Shown here: positions 1 to 8,101 of the stretch, piece after piece | Layout of the letters: each line of letters begins with the position of its first letter | Numbering within the stretch: position 1 is the first letter of the stretch | NCBI GenBank assembly: GCA_963763135.1 | Contig: CAVXNJ010000011.1 | Location: 1 to 64,000, forward strand | Reading direction: 5' to 3' | DNA length: 64,000 bases | Source of the DNA: JANMZO01 sp963763135 | GTDB taxonomy: Bacteria > Actinomycetota > Acidimicrobiia > Acidimicrobiales > JANYDT01 | Position numbers and translations under genes: made by a program | Notes under the pieces: model-generated | What the model saw: the letters and a program-made list of their open reading frames with translations, nothing else | What the model was told of the DNA's origin: nothing | Database searches by the model: none

Positions 1-870
1 GTCGACGTCGACGCTATGGAGGCGATGATCGATGCGAACACCGTTGCGCTCATTGGCTCGGCTTCGAACTACGGCTACGGGACCATCGATCCGATCGAGC
101 GGTTGTCGGAGTTGGCGATCCGCAAGGAGATCGGCCTCCACGTCGACGGATGCCTCGGTGGCTTCATCCTTCCCTTCGGCGAGATGCTCGGCTACGACAT
201 TCCGCCGTTCGATTTCCGCCACCCCGGGGTCACCACCATTTCGGCCGACACCCACAAATACGGCTACGGATTCAAGGGCACGTCGATCCTGATGTTCCGC
301 GACCGGGCGCTGCGCAACGGCCAGTACTTCTACATGACGAACTGGTCGGGCGGTCGGTACACCTCACCGGGTATGGACGGTTCGCGCTCCAGCGGCCTCC
401 TCGCCGCCACGTGGGCTTCGATGGTCGCGAACGGCCGGGGTGGGTACCTCGAGAAGGCGAAGAAGATTTTCGAGACGGCGTTCGCCATGCAAGAAGCGGT
501 GAAGTCGCATCCGTCGCTCATCATGAACGGTTCGCCCACCTACTGTTTCTCATTCCGGTCGAACGACTACGACGTCTACCACGTCAACGATTTCATGCGC
601 ACGCGGGGCTGGCGGTTCAACGGTCAGCAGAACCCGAACTCGATTCACATGGCGGTCACCGGACCACAGACCCAGGCCGGTGTCGTCGAAGCATTCACCG
701 CCGATCTCGCGGATGCCGTGGCCTACGCGCTTGAACATCGCAACGAGGTTCCAAAGACCAGCGCCGTCTACGCCGGCGCCGACGTCAGCCCCGATGAGCG
801 TGAGGCCAAGATGCGAGCAGGCATGGCCAAAATGCTCGACGCCTACCAGTCGCTGCCCCCGCTCGACTGA
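1..870 (+). CDS. PLP-dependent lyase/decarboxylase, sphingosine-1-phosphate-lyase-like (C-terminal part)
   Basis: The reading frame is open from base 1, so the 5' end lies outside the window; 289 residues are visible. They carry the fold-type-I PLP signature of the group II decarboxylase/S1P-lyase family: an Asp-containing HVDGCLGGF strand that would contact the pyridine nitrogen, and SADTHKYGYGFKG with the Schiff-base lysine. The subfamily features (HKYGY..KG, then FYMTNWSGGRY) fit sphingosine-1-phosphate lyase/Dpl1-like enzymes, which cleave phosphorylated long-chain bases to an aldehyde and phosphoethanolamine. The bacterial substrate cannot be told from sequence; an aromatic or acidic amino-acid decarboxylase is the alternative. 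The gene converges on the monooxygenase gene across a hairpin at 994-1020. Confidence 0.85.
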   Translation, partial: VDVDAMEAMIDANTVALIGSASNYGYGTIDPIERLSELAIRKEIGLHVDGCLGGFILPFGEMLGYDIPPFDFRHPGVTTISADTHKYGYGFKGTSILMFRDRALRNGQYFYMTNWSGGRYTSPGMDGSRSSGLLAATWASMVANGRGGYLEKAKKIFETAFAMQEAVKSHPSLIMNGSPTYCFSFRSNDYDVYHVNDFMRTRGWRFNGQQNPNSIHMAVTGPQTQAGVVEAFTADLADAVAYALEHRNEVPKTSAVYAGADVSPDEREAKMRAGMAKMLDAYQSLPPLD

Positions 871-883
871 TTGGCTCCAGACC

Positions 884-983
884 GGTACCCAACTTGGTGC
901 TGGCGTAGCTCCAACTCCTGGCTTCGGGGTACCCAACTTCGGCGAAAACGCTCGCTGCTACGGCACGAAAACGCCGAGTTGGG
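884..983. repeat. GTACCCAACTT intergenic repeat element, copy 1
   Basis: GGTACCCAACTT occurs at 884-895 and again at 928-939. The second copy starts a longer inverted repeat: CCCAACTTCGGCG (932-944) faces CGCCGAGTTGGG (972-983), with one bulged base and a 27-nt spacer edged by AAAA on both sides. The same motif family recurs at 6755-6812 and weakly near 21806. It lies wholly between genes. Confidence 0.5.
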
Positions 984-993
984 TTGCTCAACC

Positions 994-1020
994 GTCCAAG
1001 TTGGGTTCACCAACTTGGAC
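994..1020. terminator. Perfect 11-bp hairpin between convergent genes
   Basis: Arms GTCCAAGTTGG (994-1004) and CCAACTTGGAC (1010-1020) flank a 5-nt loop. The hairpin sits 8 nt beyond the stop of the minus-strand monooxygenase gene and about 120 nt past the plus-strand lyase stop, so it can act for both. There is no U-tract, as is common for actinobacterial terminators. Confidence 0.6.
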
Positions 1021-1028
1021 GCAGCCGC

Positions 1029-2960
1029 TCAGCTGACTGGCACCGCCCGGGGTTCGGTCACGTAGTCGTCGATGTTCACGTGTCGGGTCATGTCGAAGAA
1101 GTCGACGTTGCGATAGGGCGAGTTGATGACAATCCGACCGCGATCGTTGCGGTAGTACGTCGACATGCCGGGATGGGTCCACACCATGTTCTCGTGAATG
1201 GAGTCGACCGCCGTGTTGTAGCGCTCGTGCACGTCGGGGCGAACCTCTACGGCTCCGATTCCCCGTTCGGTCATCTGCGCGATCATGTCGAGGATATAGC
1301 GCACCTGCATCTCGGCTACGAACAACAGGCTGCCTCCGTGACCCGGTTGCAGGTTCGGTCCGTAAAGGATGAAGAGGTTGGGAAAGTCGGGCACGACGGT
1401 ACCTAGATACGCTTTGGCGTTGTCGTCGTCCCATGCCTGGCGAAGCGTCTGACCCGAACGTCCGACCGCTTCGTAGGTGGTGATCAAACGCAGCACGTCG
1501 AACCCGGTGGCCATCACGAGTACGTCAGCTTCGGTCGTTGAGCCGTCGACCGTGACAATTCGGTTGCCTTCGATGTGGTCGATCCGATCGTCGACAAGCG
1601 TGACCTTCGGATTGCGCAGCATCCGATACCACCCGTTGTCCATCAACATCCGCTTGCCGAACGGCGGATACTTCGGCAACACCTTCTCGAGGAGATCGTC
1701 GACCCGATCACCGAGCTCCGCTTTCACATAATTGGTGAAGAACGCTCGGTGAGCATCGTTCTGTGCATTGAGCGAGCGGTCCGGATCGGTCCAGTTGGGG
1801 TCTTTGAACAACGACTGGTACGTGCGGTCGTTGAAGGTCCAGCCGAGTCGGACCCGGTACCACGAACGGTAGAGCGGGCACTCGTTGAGAAGAAATCGAA
1901 GAGGGTCGGGCACCTCCTTGCGGAACTGCTCGAACGGCGCGGCCCAGTGGTTCGACCGCTGGAAGATCGTGAGCGACGCAACATCGTTCTGGATTTCGGG
2001 TGCGGTCTGCATGCAGCTGGCCCCGTTGCCGATGATCGCCACCCGCTTGTCTTTCACGGTGGCGTTGTCGGGCCAGCGGGCGGTGTGCCACTTCTCGCCC
2101 GTCCAGGTGTCGAGACCATCGATCTTCGGCTCGGAGGGCGGATTGAACAAACCGGCCGCACTGATGACGATGTTCGCTTCGCGAGTCTCCAGAGTTCCGT
2201 TCGGGCTTCGTGTTTCGACCATCCAGGTTTGCCGCGCTTGCTGGTACTCGATGCGGGTGACACTGGTGTTGAAGCGGATCGACTTGCGAATGTCGAACTC
2301 ATCACAGACATGTTCGAGGTAGCCGTACAGTTCGTCGCGGAGACAGAAGAAGTTCTTCCAGTCGTATGGCGCAAACGAATACGAGTACAGGTGGTTCGGC
2401 GTGTCGACCCCTGCGCCGGGATACTTGTTCTCCAGCCACACACCGCCGACCGTCGGGTTGCGTTCGATGATCTCGAACGGAACCCCGGCCGCCTTCAGAT
2501 TCACTGCGGCGCACAGTCCGGAGACACCGGCTCCGATGACCAGCACATTGAATCCCTCGGGAACATTGATCTGCGCCTGTTCGAGAAACGGAGTCTGACC
2601 CAAAAGCGCGCTTACGAAAGCGCCGTATTCCGGCGGAATGCGTTCAGCCATCGCGACACTCAGCATGTCGACGAGCATCTCCTCCGATGGTTCGGCTAGA
2701 GCCACCGGTCTCCCGGCCCGCCAGGCGAGAACCGCCTCCAGCGTTGCTTCGCGTACTTCGGCCTCGTGCTGCGGCTGGAGGCCACCGCTGTCGTTGTCAC
2801 CCATTCCGGTTTGTCGTGTGGGCCGATAGGGGGCATCGAGCCAGTGTGTTTCGCCGGTGAGTTGGACGAGCACCATCAAAAGCGTGGGGATGTTCGCGAC
2901 TGCGATCGCGTCGGCGAACCGAGCCTCATCGTTATCGTGCGCGGCTTCGGTGGTTGGCAT
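1029..2960 (-). CDS. Baeyer-Villiger-type flavoprotein monooxygenase
   Basis: 643 residues. A Rossmann FAD motif (GAGVSGLCAAVNLKAAG) near residue 140 is followed by GGVWLENKYPGAGVDTPNHLYS, typical of Baeyer-Villiger and related class B monooxygenases. The BVMO fingerprint FxGxxxHxxxWP is present as WTGEKWHTARWP, with Trp for the first Phe. A second dinucleotide motif (IIGNGASCMQTAPEI) binds NADPH. Family members insert one oxygen of O2 next to a ketone, giving esters or lactones. About 130 extra N-terminal residues precede the FAD domain, as in the long 4-hydroxyacetophenone-monooxygenase-like branch. The ATG has a GGAG about 9 nt upstream. It lies 31 nt after the lipoprotein stop, so the two may be cotranscribed. 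Substrate unknown. Confidence 0.88.
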   Translation of the reverse strand: MPTTEAAHDNDEARFADAIAVANIPTLLMVLVQLTGETHWLDAPYRPTRQTGMGDNDSGGLQPQHEAEVREATLEAVLAWRAGRPVALAEPSEEMLVDMLSVAMAERIPPEYGAFVSALLGQTPFLEQAQINVPEGFNVLVIGAGVSGLCAAVNLKAAGVPFEIIERNPTVGGVWLENKYPGAGVDTPNHLYSYSFAPYDWKNFFCLRDELYGYLEHVCDEFDIRKSIRFNTSVTRIEYQQARQTWMVETRSPNGTLETREANIVISAAGLFNPPSEPKIDGLDTWTGEKWHTARWPDNATVKDKRVAIIGNGASCMQTAPEIQNDVASLTIFQRSNHWAAPFEQFRKEVPDPLRFLLNECPLYRSWYRVRLGWTFNDRTYQSLFKDPNWTDPDRSLNAQNDAHRAFFTNYVKAELGDRVDDLLEKVLPKYPPFGKRMLMDNGWYRMLRNPKVTLVDDRIDHIEGNRIVTVDGSTTEADVLVMATGFDVLRLITTYEAVGRSGQTLRQAWDDDNAKAYLGTVVPDFPNLFILYGPNLQPGHGGSLLFVAEMQVRYILDMIAQMTERGIGAVEVRPDVHERYNTAVDSIHENMVWTHPGMSTYYRNDRGRIVINSPYRNVDFFDMTRHVNIDDYVTEPRAVPVS

Positions 2961-2991
2961 GTATCGCTCCGGACGGTCGGGTGCAGGGACA

Positions 2992-4593
2992 CTATCCCGT
3001 CGGCTGCTGCAAAGCCCGTTCGCAGTTCCGGGCGGGGTCGGTGAACTGTGGTCTGGTGCTTAGAACGCGGACGCGTGTCGGCGTTAGCGTGATCGTCTCG
3101 GTGTTGTCCTTACAGCCGCCTTGGTCGACGCAGCCCGACGTCTCCACGTTCATTGTCAGGGGCCCGCCCTCGTCGCCGGTGATCGTGTACGTTCCCTTCC
3201 CCGTCATCATCATGCCGCCTCCACTGCCCTCGTAGGTCACTGTTCCTGAACGGCCCGCGGCGTCGTTGTTCGCGGCGGCCGCATCGCCCAGCCCAGCATC
3301 AGTGCCCGACGCACTCGGATCTTCGGGTGCCGATTCCGCTGGAAGGTACAGGAAGTTCACGGTGAACCCGTTGCCGACGCCGACAAGCTTGAAGGGAAGC
3401 GCCAGGTCCCGGATCTTTCCGGTCACGCTGATGCCGTGCCCGCCGCCGTTTGCGATGTAGCGCTGCGGCAAGCAGATCGTCTCGGCCTTCTTCTGCAAGC
3501 CCGCAACGTCGAGACCGGCACCGGCGCCGACGAGTTGACGCTGGCGTTCCCAGCCGATCCAGAACTTGAGGAGGATGCCGGGATCGTGCTTGTTCTTGCA
3601 GGAGCGGATCGCTTCCTTCTCGCACACCGGGAATGCCTTTTGCGCAGCATCCCAGAAGCCGGCGTTGTCATCGGTCTGTCCGAGCATCTGTCCCTGGCGC
3701 TCGTGCCCGATCACGAACTTGATCAGATCACCTGCGGTGCTGCAGCGCGTCGGGAAGTTCGACACCGCCAACGCGATGACCACGTCTACGGCCTGCCGGG
3801 CTTCGAGGATCTGAGGTGGTATCCCGCCGCTTTCGGCTGTGCCCAGCAGTTGTTGCTGCCGAGCCCGTTGGAGGGTGTCCTGCTCCCGCTTTTGCAGGTC
3901 GCCGAGCACGTCTGCCAGCTTGACGCCTACGAGTTGATCCATCGTCGAATCGTTGACGCCCGTTTCACCGGCGATGCTGAAGTGCGAAAGGTACATCACG
4001 ATGGCCGTGCTGCTTGGATCGACTGCGGCGGATGCGACGCCGGTACCGTCGTGGGCGGCCTGGAACAGGAACTGTTCCTTGATCGGGGCTGCGGAAGGTG
4101 AGGTGATCTCAAGCTTCGCGGGTTGAGCGAACTGGGTCCCGTCGGGATCGAGCCGGACGGCAACGAACGGTGCGGTCGTGGCGAAGCCTTTGACGTCGGT
4201 CAACGGGGTCATTTTCACGACGGTGTCGGCGTCGACCGCGCCCGGAGGTACCGTGAGCGTGAACGTCGACCCGTCGCCGGCTTTAGCGGTGACGGTCCCG
4301 CCCGCAGCCAAGGTGATCGTGGCCTGTCCAGCCGCTGCCTCATCGGCGGTGAACGTAAGCGGACCCACCGGAGCCGGCGCGACTGTGTCCGTTGCGCCGG
4401 TCGTGGTCGGTGCTGAAGAGTCTGTTTGGGTAGGTGCGCCGGAGGCCGTATCAGCGACCGCCACGGAGCTTGTCGCTGCCGAGGAGATGGCAGTCGGCAC
4501 GGCCTCGGTGCTGTCGGTCTTCGTCGAGCCACCACAAGCAGACAGCATGAGCCCCGCAGCGACGAGCATCGCGGTCCATCGGGTTGCCGGCAT
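2992..4593 (-). CDS. Large secreted lipoprotein of unknown function
   Basis: I choose the ATG at 4593 rather than longer frames because it follows GGGGAAGG at good spacing and opens a lipoprotein signal peptide (MPATRWTAMLVAAG, lipobox LSAC|GG). The mature part (about 510 residues) starts with a Ser/Thr/Ala linker. Next comes a beta-rich module with the pattern GTVTAKAGDGSTFTLTVPPGA...VKMTPL, resembling Ig/ZU5-like modules of secreted proteins. An alpha-helical section with Cys residues near DLIKFVIGHERQGQ and CKNKHDPGILLKFWIGWERQRQ follows; these look like two copies of one motif about 75 residues apart. A Gly/Ser-rich C-terminal beta region closes it. Function unknown; it precedes the BVMO gene. 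Confidence 0.8.
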   Translation of the reverse strand: MPATRWTAMLVAAGLMLSACGGSTKTDSTEAVPTAISSAATSSVAVADTASGAPTQTDSSAPTTTGATDTVAPAPVGPLTFTADEAAAGQATITLAAGGTVTAKAGDGSTFTLTVPPGAVDADTVVKMTPLTDVKGFATTAPFVAVRLDPDGTQFAQPAKLEITSPSAAPIKEQFLFQAAHDGTGVASAAVDPSSTAIVMYLSHFSIAGETGVNDSTMDQLVGVKLADVLGDLQKREQDTLQRARQQQLLGTAESGGIPPQILEARQAVDVVIALAVSNFPTRCSTAGDLIKFVIGHERQGQMLGQTDDNAGFWDAAQKAFPVCEKEAIRSCKNKHDPGILLKFWIGWERQRQLVGAGAGLDVAGLQKKAETICLPQRYIANGGGHGISVTGKIRDLALPFKLVGVGNGFTVNFLYLPAESAPEDPSASGTDAGLGDAAAANNDAAGRSGTVTYEGSGGGMMMTGKGTYTITGDEGGPLTMNVETSGCVDQGGCKDNTETITLTPTRVRVLSTRPQFTDPARNCERALQQPTG

Positions 4594-4700
4594 GTTGTTG
4601 TCCTTCCCCGCCCGGGCATCGGACTGCGAGAGCGTACTCCTGCGTTGGCGTATCTCCCAGGCGGGTCGGTGCGATGCCGATTCGGTCGCGAACCGCGATG

Positions 4701-5012
4701 TCACTTTGGAGTCGTTGGCCGCAAGTTGCCCGGAATCTCGATGGAGACCTGGTTTCCCACCAAGGCGATGTCGGGACGCAACCCGTCGGCGTGGAGAACG
4801 TTCACGGTGAGGTCGCGGCCAACCATGCCGAGTTCCGGTTTGAGAACGATCGGCGATACCCCGGATATTCTCAGCCCGAGTTGGGGTTCGTAGGCCGTCC
4901 ACTCGATCTGCAGTTCGAGTTTGCTGACTGTCGATTTGATGTCCACAACGTTGGCGAAAACATTCGAGCGGACGTCGGGGGTCGATGGGACGAAGGACAG
5001 ATCGGGTGCTGA
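4701..5012 (-). pseudogene. Unrecognised fragment, about 100 codons with no clear start
   Basis: An open frame ending in TGA at 4701 encodes a plausible beta-rich stretch (DIKSTVSKLELQIEWTAYEP, then GMVGRDLTVNVL and ALVGNQVSIEIPG). Upstream the frame runs into sequence antisense to the HNH gene tail that does not look protein-like. I see no ATG or GTG with a ribosome site near the start of the good part, so the left boundary is only approximate. It may be a decayed or 5'-truncated gene. I do not recognise a family. Confidence 0.3.
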
Positions 5013-5157
5013 GCGGTCATAGTCGCGTGCTGTACCGCTCCCACTTCGCCTCCCACTGAGTCCTGGAATTCTAGGTCGGCGGCGGAACCCGGGCCTCATT
5101 TGTTTCGTGCCGGTTCGAGTCGGTGGGGCTCTCCGGCGACTGAACCGACGCGCGCCA

Positions 5158-5182
5158 GTACCCCCGCTTTTGGCGGGGGTAC
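5158..5182 (-). terminator. 10-bp stem hairpin after the DUF222-HNH gene
   Basis: GTACCCCCGC (5158-5167) pairs perfectly with GCGGGGGTAC (5173-5182) around a TTTTG loop, 21 nt past the stop of the minus-strand HNH gene. No U-tract follows, so termination is inferred from position and stem strength. Confidence 0.55.
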
Positions 5183-5203
5183 GGTGTGCGCTTGGTTTCC
5201 GGT

Positions 5204-6409
5204 TCACCCGGCGAGGGCGAGCAGTGATGTTGGTGGGCTGTGGAGGGTGATGCCGTTGGGCCAGTGGATGAGGAGGGTGACTTCGTCTGTGGCCATGGTG
5301 AGTTTGAGGCCGTGGTTGTGGGCGAGTCGGTGATGGAATCGGCACAGGAGCGCGAGATTGCTGAGTTCGTGGGTTCCGCCGACTTCACGGGGTTGTAGAT
5401 GGTGGATGTCGCACCACCTCGGTGGGTGGTCGCACCCGGGGTAGCGACAGTGCCGGTCCCGAGCCAGAACCGCCCGACGGTTCCGTATCGGTATACCGGT
5501 AATCGGGGTTCCCACATCGAACGGGACACCTTTGCCCGATAGGAACACGGCGGTGAACGTCGCGTCGCAACACATCGCATCGCGGACCCACCGCGGGAGA
5601 ACCGTTCCCGACGAAGTGGTGGTGCTGCCGTTTTCGCCGTTCACGATGACGGTGACGTTGGGCCGAGAGCCGTGCACTTCTGACAGGTCCTCGTTGCCGA
5701 GTATCTCGTTCGCGATGTCGTGCAGCGCGTCATGGCGTTTCTGCACGATGGTGCGGTCATCATCTGGCAGCCGCTTCGATGGCATCACCGCAGTCAACGC
5801 CGCCGCGAGTGTTTCACCGGCTAACGGTTCCAGGATGCCGTCGAGTTTCCATGACCCATCGGGTAGCACGGTGAGTGTGACGCGGCGTCGGGCAGCGTGG
5901 GTATCGGGGCGGGTGGGGTCGGACAGTTCGTCGTCACATAACGACACCCACTTGCGGATGGCCATTTTGAACTCTGATGGCGTGAGCGCTTCCGCTGCTT
6001 CCAACAACACCTGTTCGTCGCGAATGGCCAAGGGTCGTCGTTCCTCGGTGACGGCGGGGGCCAGGATGCGGATGTGGGCGTACCCGATCCGGCTGGCATG
6101 GAACGAGTCACCGAACGACGCGAGCAGATCGAGTAGTTCAGCGTGTTCTTTTCGGGCGTGACCTTCGTGTCGTAGTGCCCGGGTGTTCGCAGCGAGCCAC
6201 GCCGGCCCGTTGGCGTACCCGTCAAGCAAATGGTCTCCGGACTTTTGGAACCGGTCGTACGCGAACGTAATTCCAAGATCTACACGGTCTAGTAGTGAGC
6301 GGAGGTCTTTCACTGTGGGGCCGCTGATTTGGGCGGTTGTGAGGCCGGATAGCACGTGATCGATCGCGGCACGTGCCACGGCAATCTGATCGGCGAGACA
6401 GCTATCCAC
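5204..6409 (-). CDS. DUF222 and HNH endonuclease domain protein (13E12 repeat family)
   Basis: 401 residues from a GTG start. The N-terminal three quarters match the helical DUF222 region of the actinobacterial 13E12 repeat family. The C-terminus is an HNH nuclease with two CxxC-like zinc-site halves and the His-rich core: CRYPGCDHPPRWCDIHHLQP followed by NLALLCRFHHRLAHNHG. Family members are abundant in Actinobacteria, and several M. tuberculosis copies belong to the LexA regulon; the molecular role is unsettled. Here a near-consensus LexA box (6434-6445) and a TAGAGT -10 (6416-6421) lie directly upstream. The start is 6 nt from that -10, so the mRNA would be leaderless. Confidence 0.88.
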   Translation of the reverse strand: MDSCLADQIAVARAAIDHVLSGLTTAQISGPTVKDLRSLLDRVDLGITFAYDRFQKSGDHLLDGYANGPAWLAANTRALRHEGHARKEHAELLDLLASFGDSFHASRIGYAHIRILAPAVTEERRPLAIRDEQVLLEAAEALTPSEFKMAIRKWVSLCDDELSDPTRPDTHAARRRVTLTVLPDGSWKLDGILEPLAGETLAAALTAVMPSKRLPDDDRTIVQKRHDALHDIANEILGNEDLSEVHGSRPNVTVIVNGENGSTTTSSGTVLPRWVRDAMCCDATFTAVFLSGKGVPFDVGTPITGIPIRNRRAVLARDRHCRYPGCDHPPRWCDIHHLQPREVGGTHELSNLALLCRFHHRLAHNHGLKLTMATDEVTLLIHWPNGITLHSPPTSLLALAG

Positions 6410-6415
6410 GCATCT

Positions 6416-6421
6416 ACTCTA
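6416..6421 (-). promoter_or_regulatory. Putative -10 element of the DUF222-HNH gene
   Basis: TAGAGT on the minus strand, followed by six bases and then the GTG start codon. This predicts a transcript starting at or next to the start codon; there is no ribosome-binding site to contradict this. Confidence 0.4.
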
Positions 6422-6433
6422 CCACACAGAAAC

Positions 6434-6445
6434 GTACATACGTTC
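6434..6445 (-). promoter_or_regulatory. LexA (SOS) box-like site before the DUF222-HNH gene
   Basis: Read on the minus strand the site is GAACGTATGTAC, one mismatch from the Gram-positive SOS consensus GAAC-N4-GTTC. It lies 25-36 nt upstream of the HNH start and overlaps the expected -35 region. It shares its core with the perfect site at 8102-8113. Confidence 0.5.
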
Positions 6446-6513
6446 GTTGTTCGAAATGGCATTCGACACCCTTCGAATTCACATACGGCCAGGGCGGCTT
6501 GGTCCGTGAATGG

Positions 6514-6543
6514 CCGTGCCGTGAGGTCAGCCTCACGGCACGG
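6514..6543. repeat. Perfect 13-bp inverted repeat (hairpin) in a gene-free stretch
   Basis: CCGTGCCGTGAGG (6514-6526) and CCTCACGGCACGG (6531-6543) are separated by TCAG. The 6446-6992 interval has no convincing gene. It holds this hairpin and the GTACCCAAC repeat at 6755-6812. The hairpin could end transcripts from the selenoprotein gene, but it is about 450 nt beyond that stop. Confidence 0.5.
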
Positions 6544-6754
6544 ATGTCGATTCCGGGCGAAACACTGCTCCCGCCCTGTGTTGGGCCAACGATCCGCATG
6601 CGGGACCTGCCACGTTCCCAGGACGGTTGCCAGTCCGCCTCAGTGACGCTTCGCTGATTCCGCGAAAGGGAGGCGCGGCATGAAACCCGGCACTGCTACG
6701 CGCGCATACCGTTGGATCGCGCCAGCCGACCGGTATCCAGCTAGGTGGGAGGTT

Positions 6755-6812
6755 GTACCCAACTTAGGAGTTCCCGGCGGTGCAGCGTACGTCTCTCTCG
6801 TTGGTTGGGTAC
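6755..6812. repeat. GTACCCAAC intergenic inverted repeat, copy 2
   Basis: GTACCCAAC (6755-6763) faces GTTGGGTAC (6804-6812) across 40 nt. The left arm continues as GTACCCAACTT, identical to the core of the copies at 884-895 and 928-939. A further AAGTTGGG lies at about 6845. It appears to be a small dispersed element with terminal inverted repeats and no coding capacity. Confidence 0.45.
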
Positions 6813-6992
6813 CTGCGGTTTGGGGTCGGGACGAGATGCGCACGAAGTTGGGAAGAGGGACGCAACCCTACGTAGCAGTGGTGCGTGGCGGCCCGACGTC
6901 TCCGCGGCGACCACCGCAAGGGCTACCTGAAAATGACCATCATCTATCGGCTCGTCCGAACTGGCCGACCGGACTGCGCGAGTGGTGGACGG

Positions 6993-7787
6993 TCACATTG
7001 CCAGGAGAGACTTCTCCACCTTTTCGCTGAACGAAACCGGCCATTCCTCGGCCAGGTGCACGATTGCCCCGGGCTCGGTGACTTCGCCAGTCAGCTCGAG
7101 CGCTCGTCGCAAGATGCGTCGTTGTTGCTCGATTGCCCGCGGAGCGCCGAAGGGGTTGCCCATAGGGAAGTTGACGAACAGCGATCGTGGTGGCTTCACG
7201 TATGCGGTGAGGTCGAGACCTGTCGACACGAGCATGGTGGGAATGCCGGATGCTTCTACAACCCTCGCGACCAGACCCACGGTCTGGTGGTCGAGAGGTC
7301 AAGCGGGTACTAGGAGGAAGAGGTCGACTTCGTCGTTGTGGAGTTCGGCTGCCAGTGCAGGAGCCGACTCTTCCGAGACTTTCGTGCGGCTGTAGATGCG
7401 GCCCATGAAGCCACTCCAGAGTCGATCGGCGACGGACCCGATTACCCCGTTGGCGGCAAGCTCGCGGAGGCGATCGATCGGGAAGACGCAGTTGATGTCG
7501 ATCGACGCGTCGTCAGTGTCGTAGTAGCTGTCATTCACCTCAAAGTCGGCGGCGTTCGAGCCAGGGTCCACGACGTCGAGACGGAAGTCGTTCTTCGCGA
7601 ACGCGTCCCAGCGGGGCATCGAGCAATGCGACACGCCTCCTGAAGTCAGCATTGACACCTTGCACTCGCGAAGCGGCTTGTGCAGCGCCGTGAACGGCGT
7701 TTCGGTGTTGATGGTCCAGCGGTAGGGCGGGAAACCCTGTTGCTGATAGCGCTGATTCAGTAGGTCGACGTACTTAACGGGCTCCAT
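6993..7787 (-). CDS. Selenoprotein B-like protein (glycine/betaine/sarcosine/D-proline reductase family) with in-frame UGA at codon 163
   Basis: The frame opens at ATG 7787, meets TGA at 7301-7299 and continues in the same frame to a second TGA at 6993; read through, it is 264 residues. Around the TGA the protein reads LFLLVPA-Sec-PLDHQTVGLVAR. In Cys-containing relatives of the GrdB/PrdB-like family I recall, the same spot is CPVCHQT, so Sec replaces the first catalytic Cys and Asp the second. Conservation continues on both sides of the TGA (PTMLVSTG, then VNFPMGNPFG), which argues against a true stop. A SECIS-like stem-loop starts right after the TGA (7263-7298). The family reduces C-N or similar bonds using the selenol; the substrate here is unknown. 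No selA, selB, selC or selD is visible in the window. A small gene lies 41 nt upstream on the same strand. Confidence 0.85.
7263..7298 (-). promoter_or_regulatory. Bacterial SECIS-like stem-loop directly after the in-frame UGA
   Basis: Numbering from the base after UGA: CCUC (1-4) pairs with GAGG (33-36), CG (6-7) with CG (30-31), and ACCAGACC (11-18) with GGUCUGGU (22-29). This leaves a 3-nt bulge (8-10) and an apical GUG loop at 19-21. The loop begins with G and lies 18 nt after the UGA, within the spacing known for bacterial SECIS elements. The apical GUG codon is also the only possible restart downstream of the TGA. Confidence 0.8.
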
Positions 7788-7828
7788 CGCTGAAGCCTAT
7801 GTTGTTGGTTGCCGCCATGCCAGGCGCA

Positions 7829-8086
7829 TCACCTCGCCCGACGGCCTCGACGTTTGTTGGTGAGGCCGTGAAGATTGGTTAGGCGGGTTCGGAGTTCGGC
7901 GATGATCGGGCGAAGCGCTTCGAGTTCTTCGCTCAGAGCGGTATCGCTGTTGCTGGCTTGGGTGTAAAGGGTGTCGCAGGTCTGAAGAAGTCGCTTGATT
8001 TGCTCGGGTGGGAGCCCGTTGCCGATAGCGAGCGAACGGCGAAGGGTTTCAAGCTCGTGCGGTTGCAGAATCGGTGACTGCTCCAT
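7829..8086 (-). CDS. Small helical protein of unknown function upstream of the selenoprotein gene
   Basis: 85 residues, predicted almost wholly helical (LQPHELETLRRSL; a heptad-like LSEELEALRPIIAELRTRL) with a basic tail. I do not recognise a family. The gene ends 41 nt before the selenoprotein start on the same strand, so cotranscription is likely. A perfect GAAC-N4-GTTC box lies 16 nt upstream of its ATG. Reality as a gene rests on frame quality and context rather than homology. Confidence 0.55.
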   Translation of the reverse strand: MEQSPILQPHELETLRRSLAIGNGLPPEQIKRLLQTCDTLYTQASNSDTALSEELEALRPIIAELRTRLTNLHGLTNKRRGRRAR

Positions 8087-8101
8087 ACGCCTACGTTACT
8101 A

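Noticed and set aside
1575..2699. 374-codon plus-strand ORF
   Set aside because: Antisense to the monooxygenase gene; composition is a shadow of that frame and no domain is seen.
6680..7030. 116-codon plus-strand ORF
   Set aside because: Runs through the intergenic repeat and into the selenoprotein tail antisense; Pro/Arg-rich and without motifs.
7281..7301. Two separate small genes instead of one selenoprotein
   Set aside because: Same frame on both sides, conserved residues cross the TGA, the only restart is the apical GUG of the hairpin, and no ribosome site precedes it.
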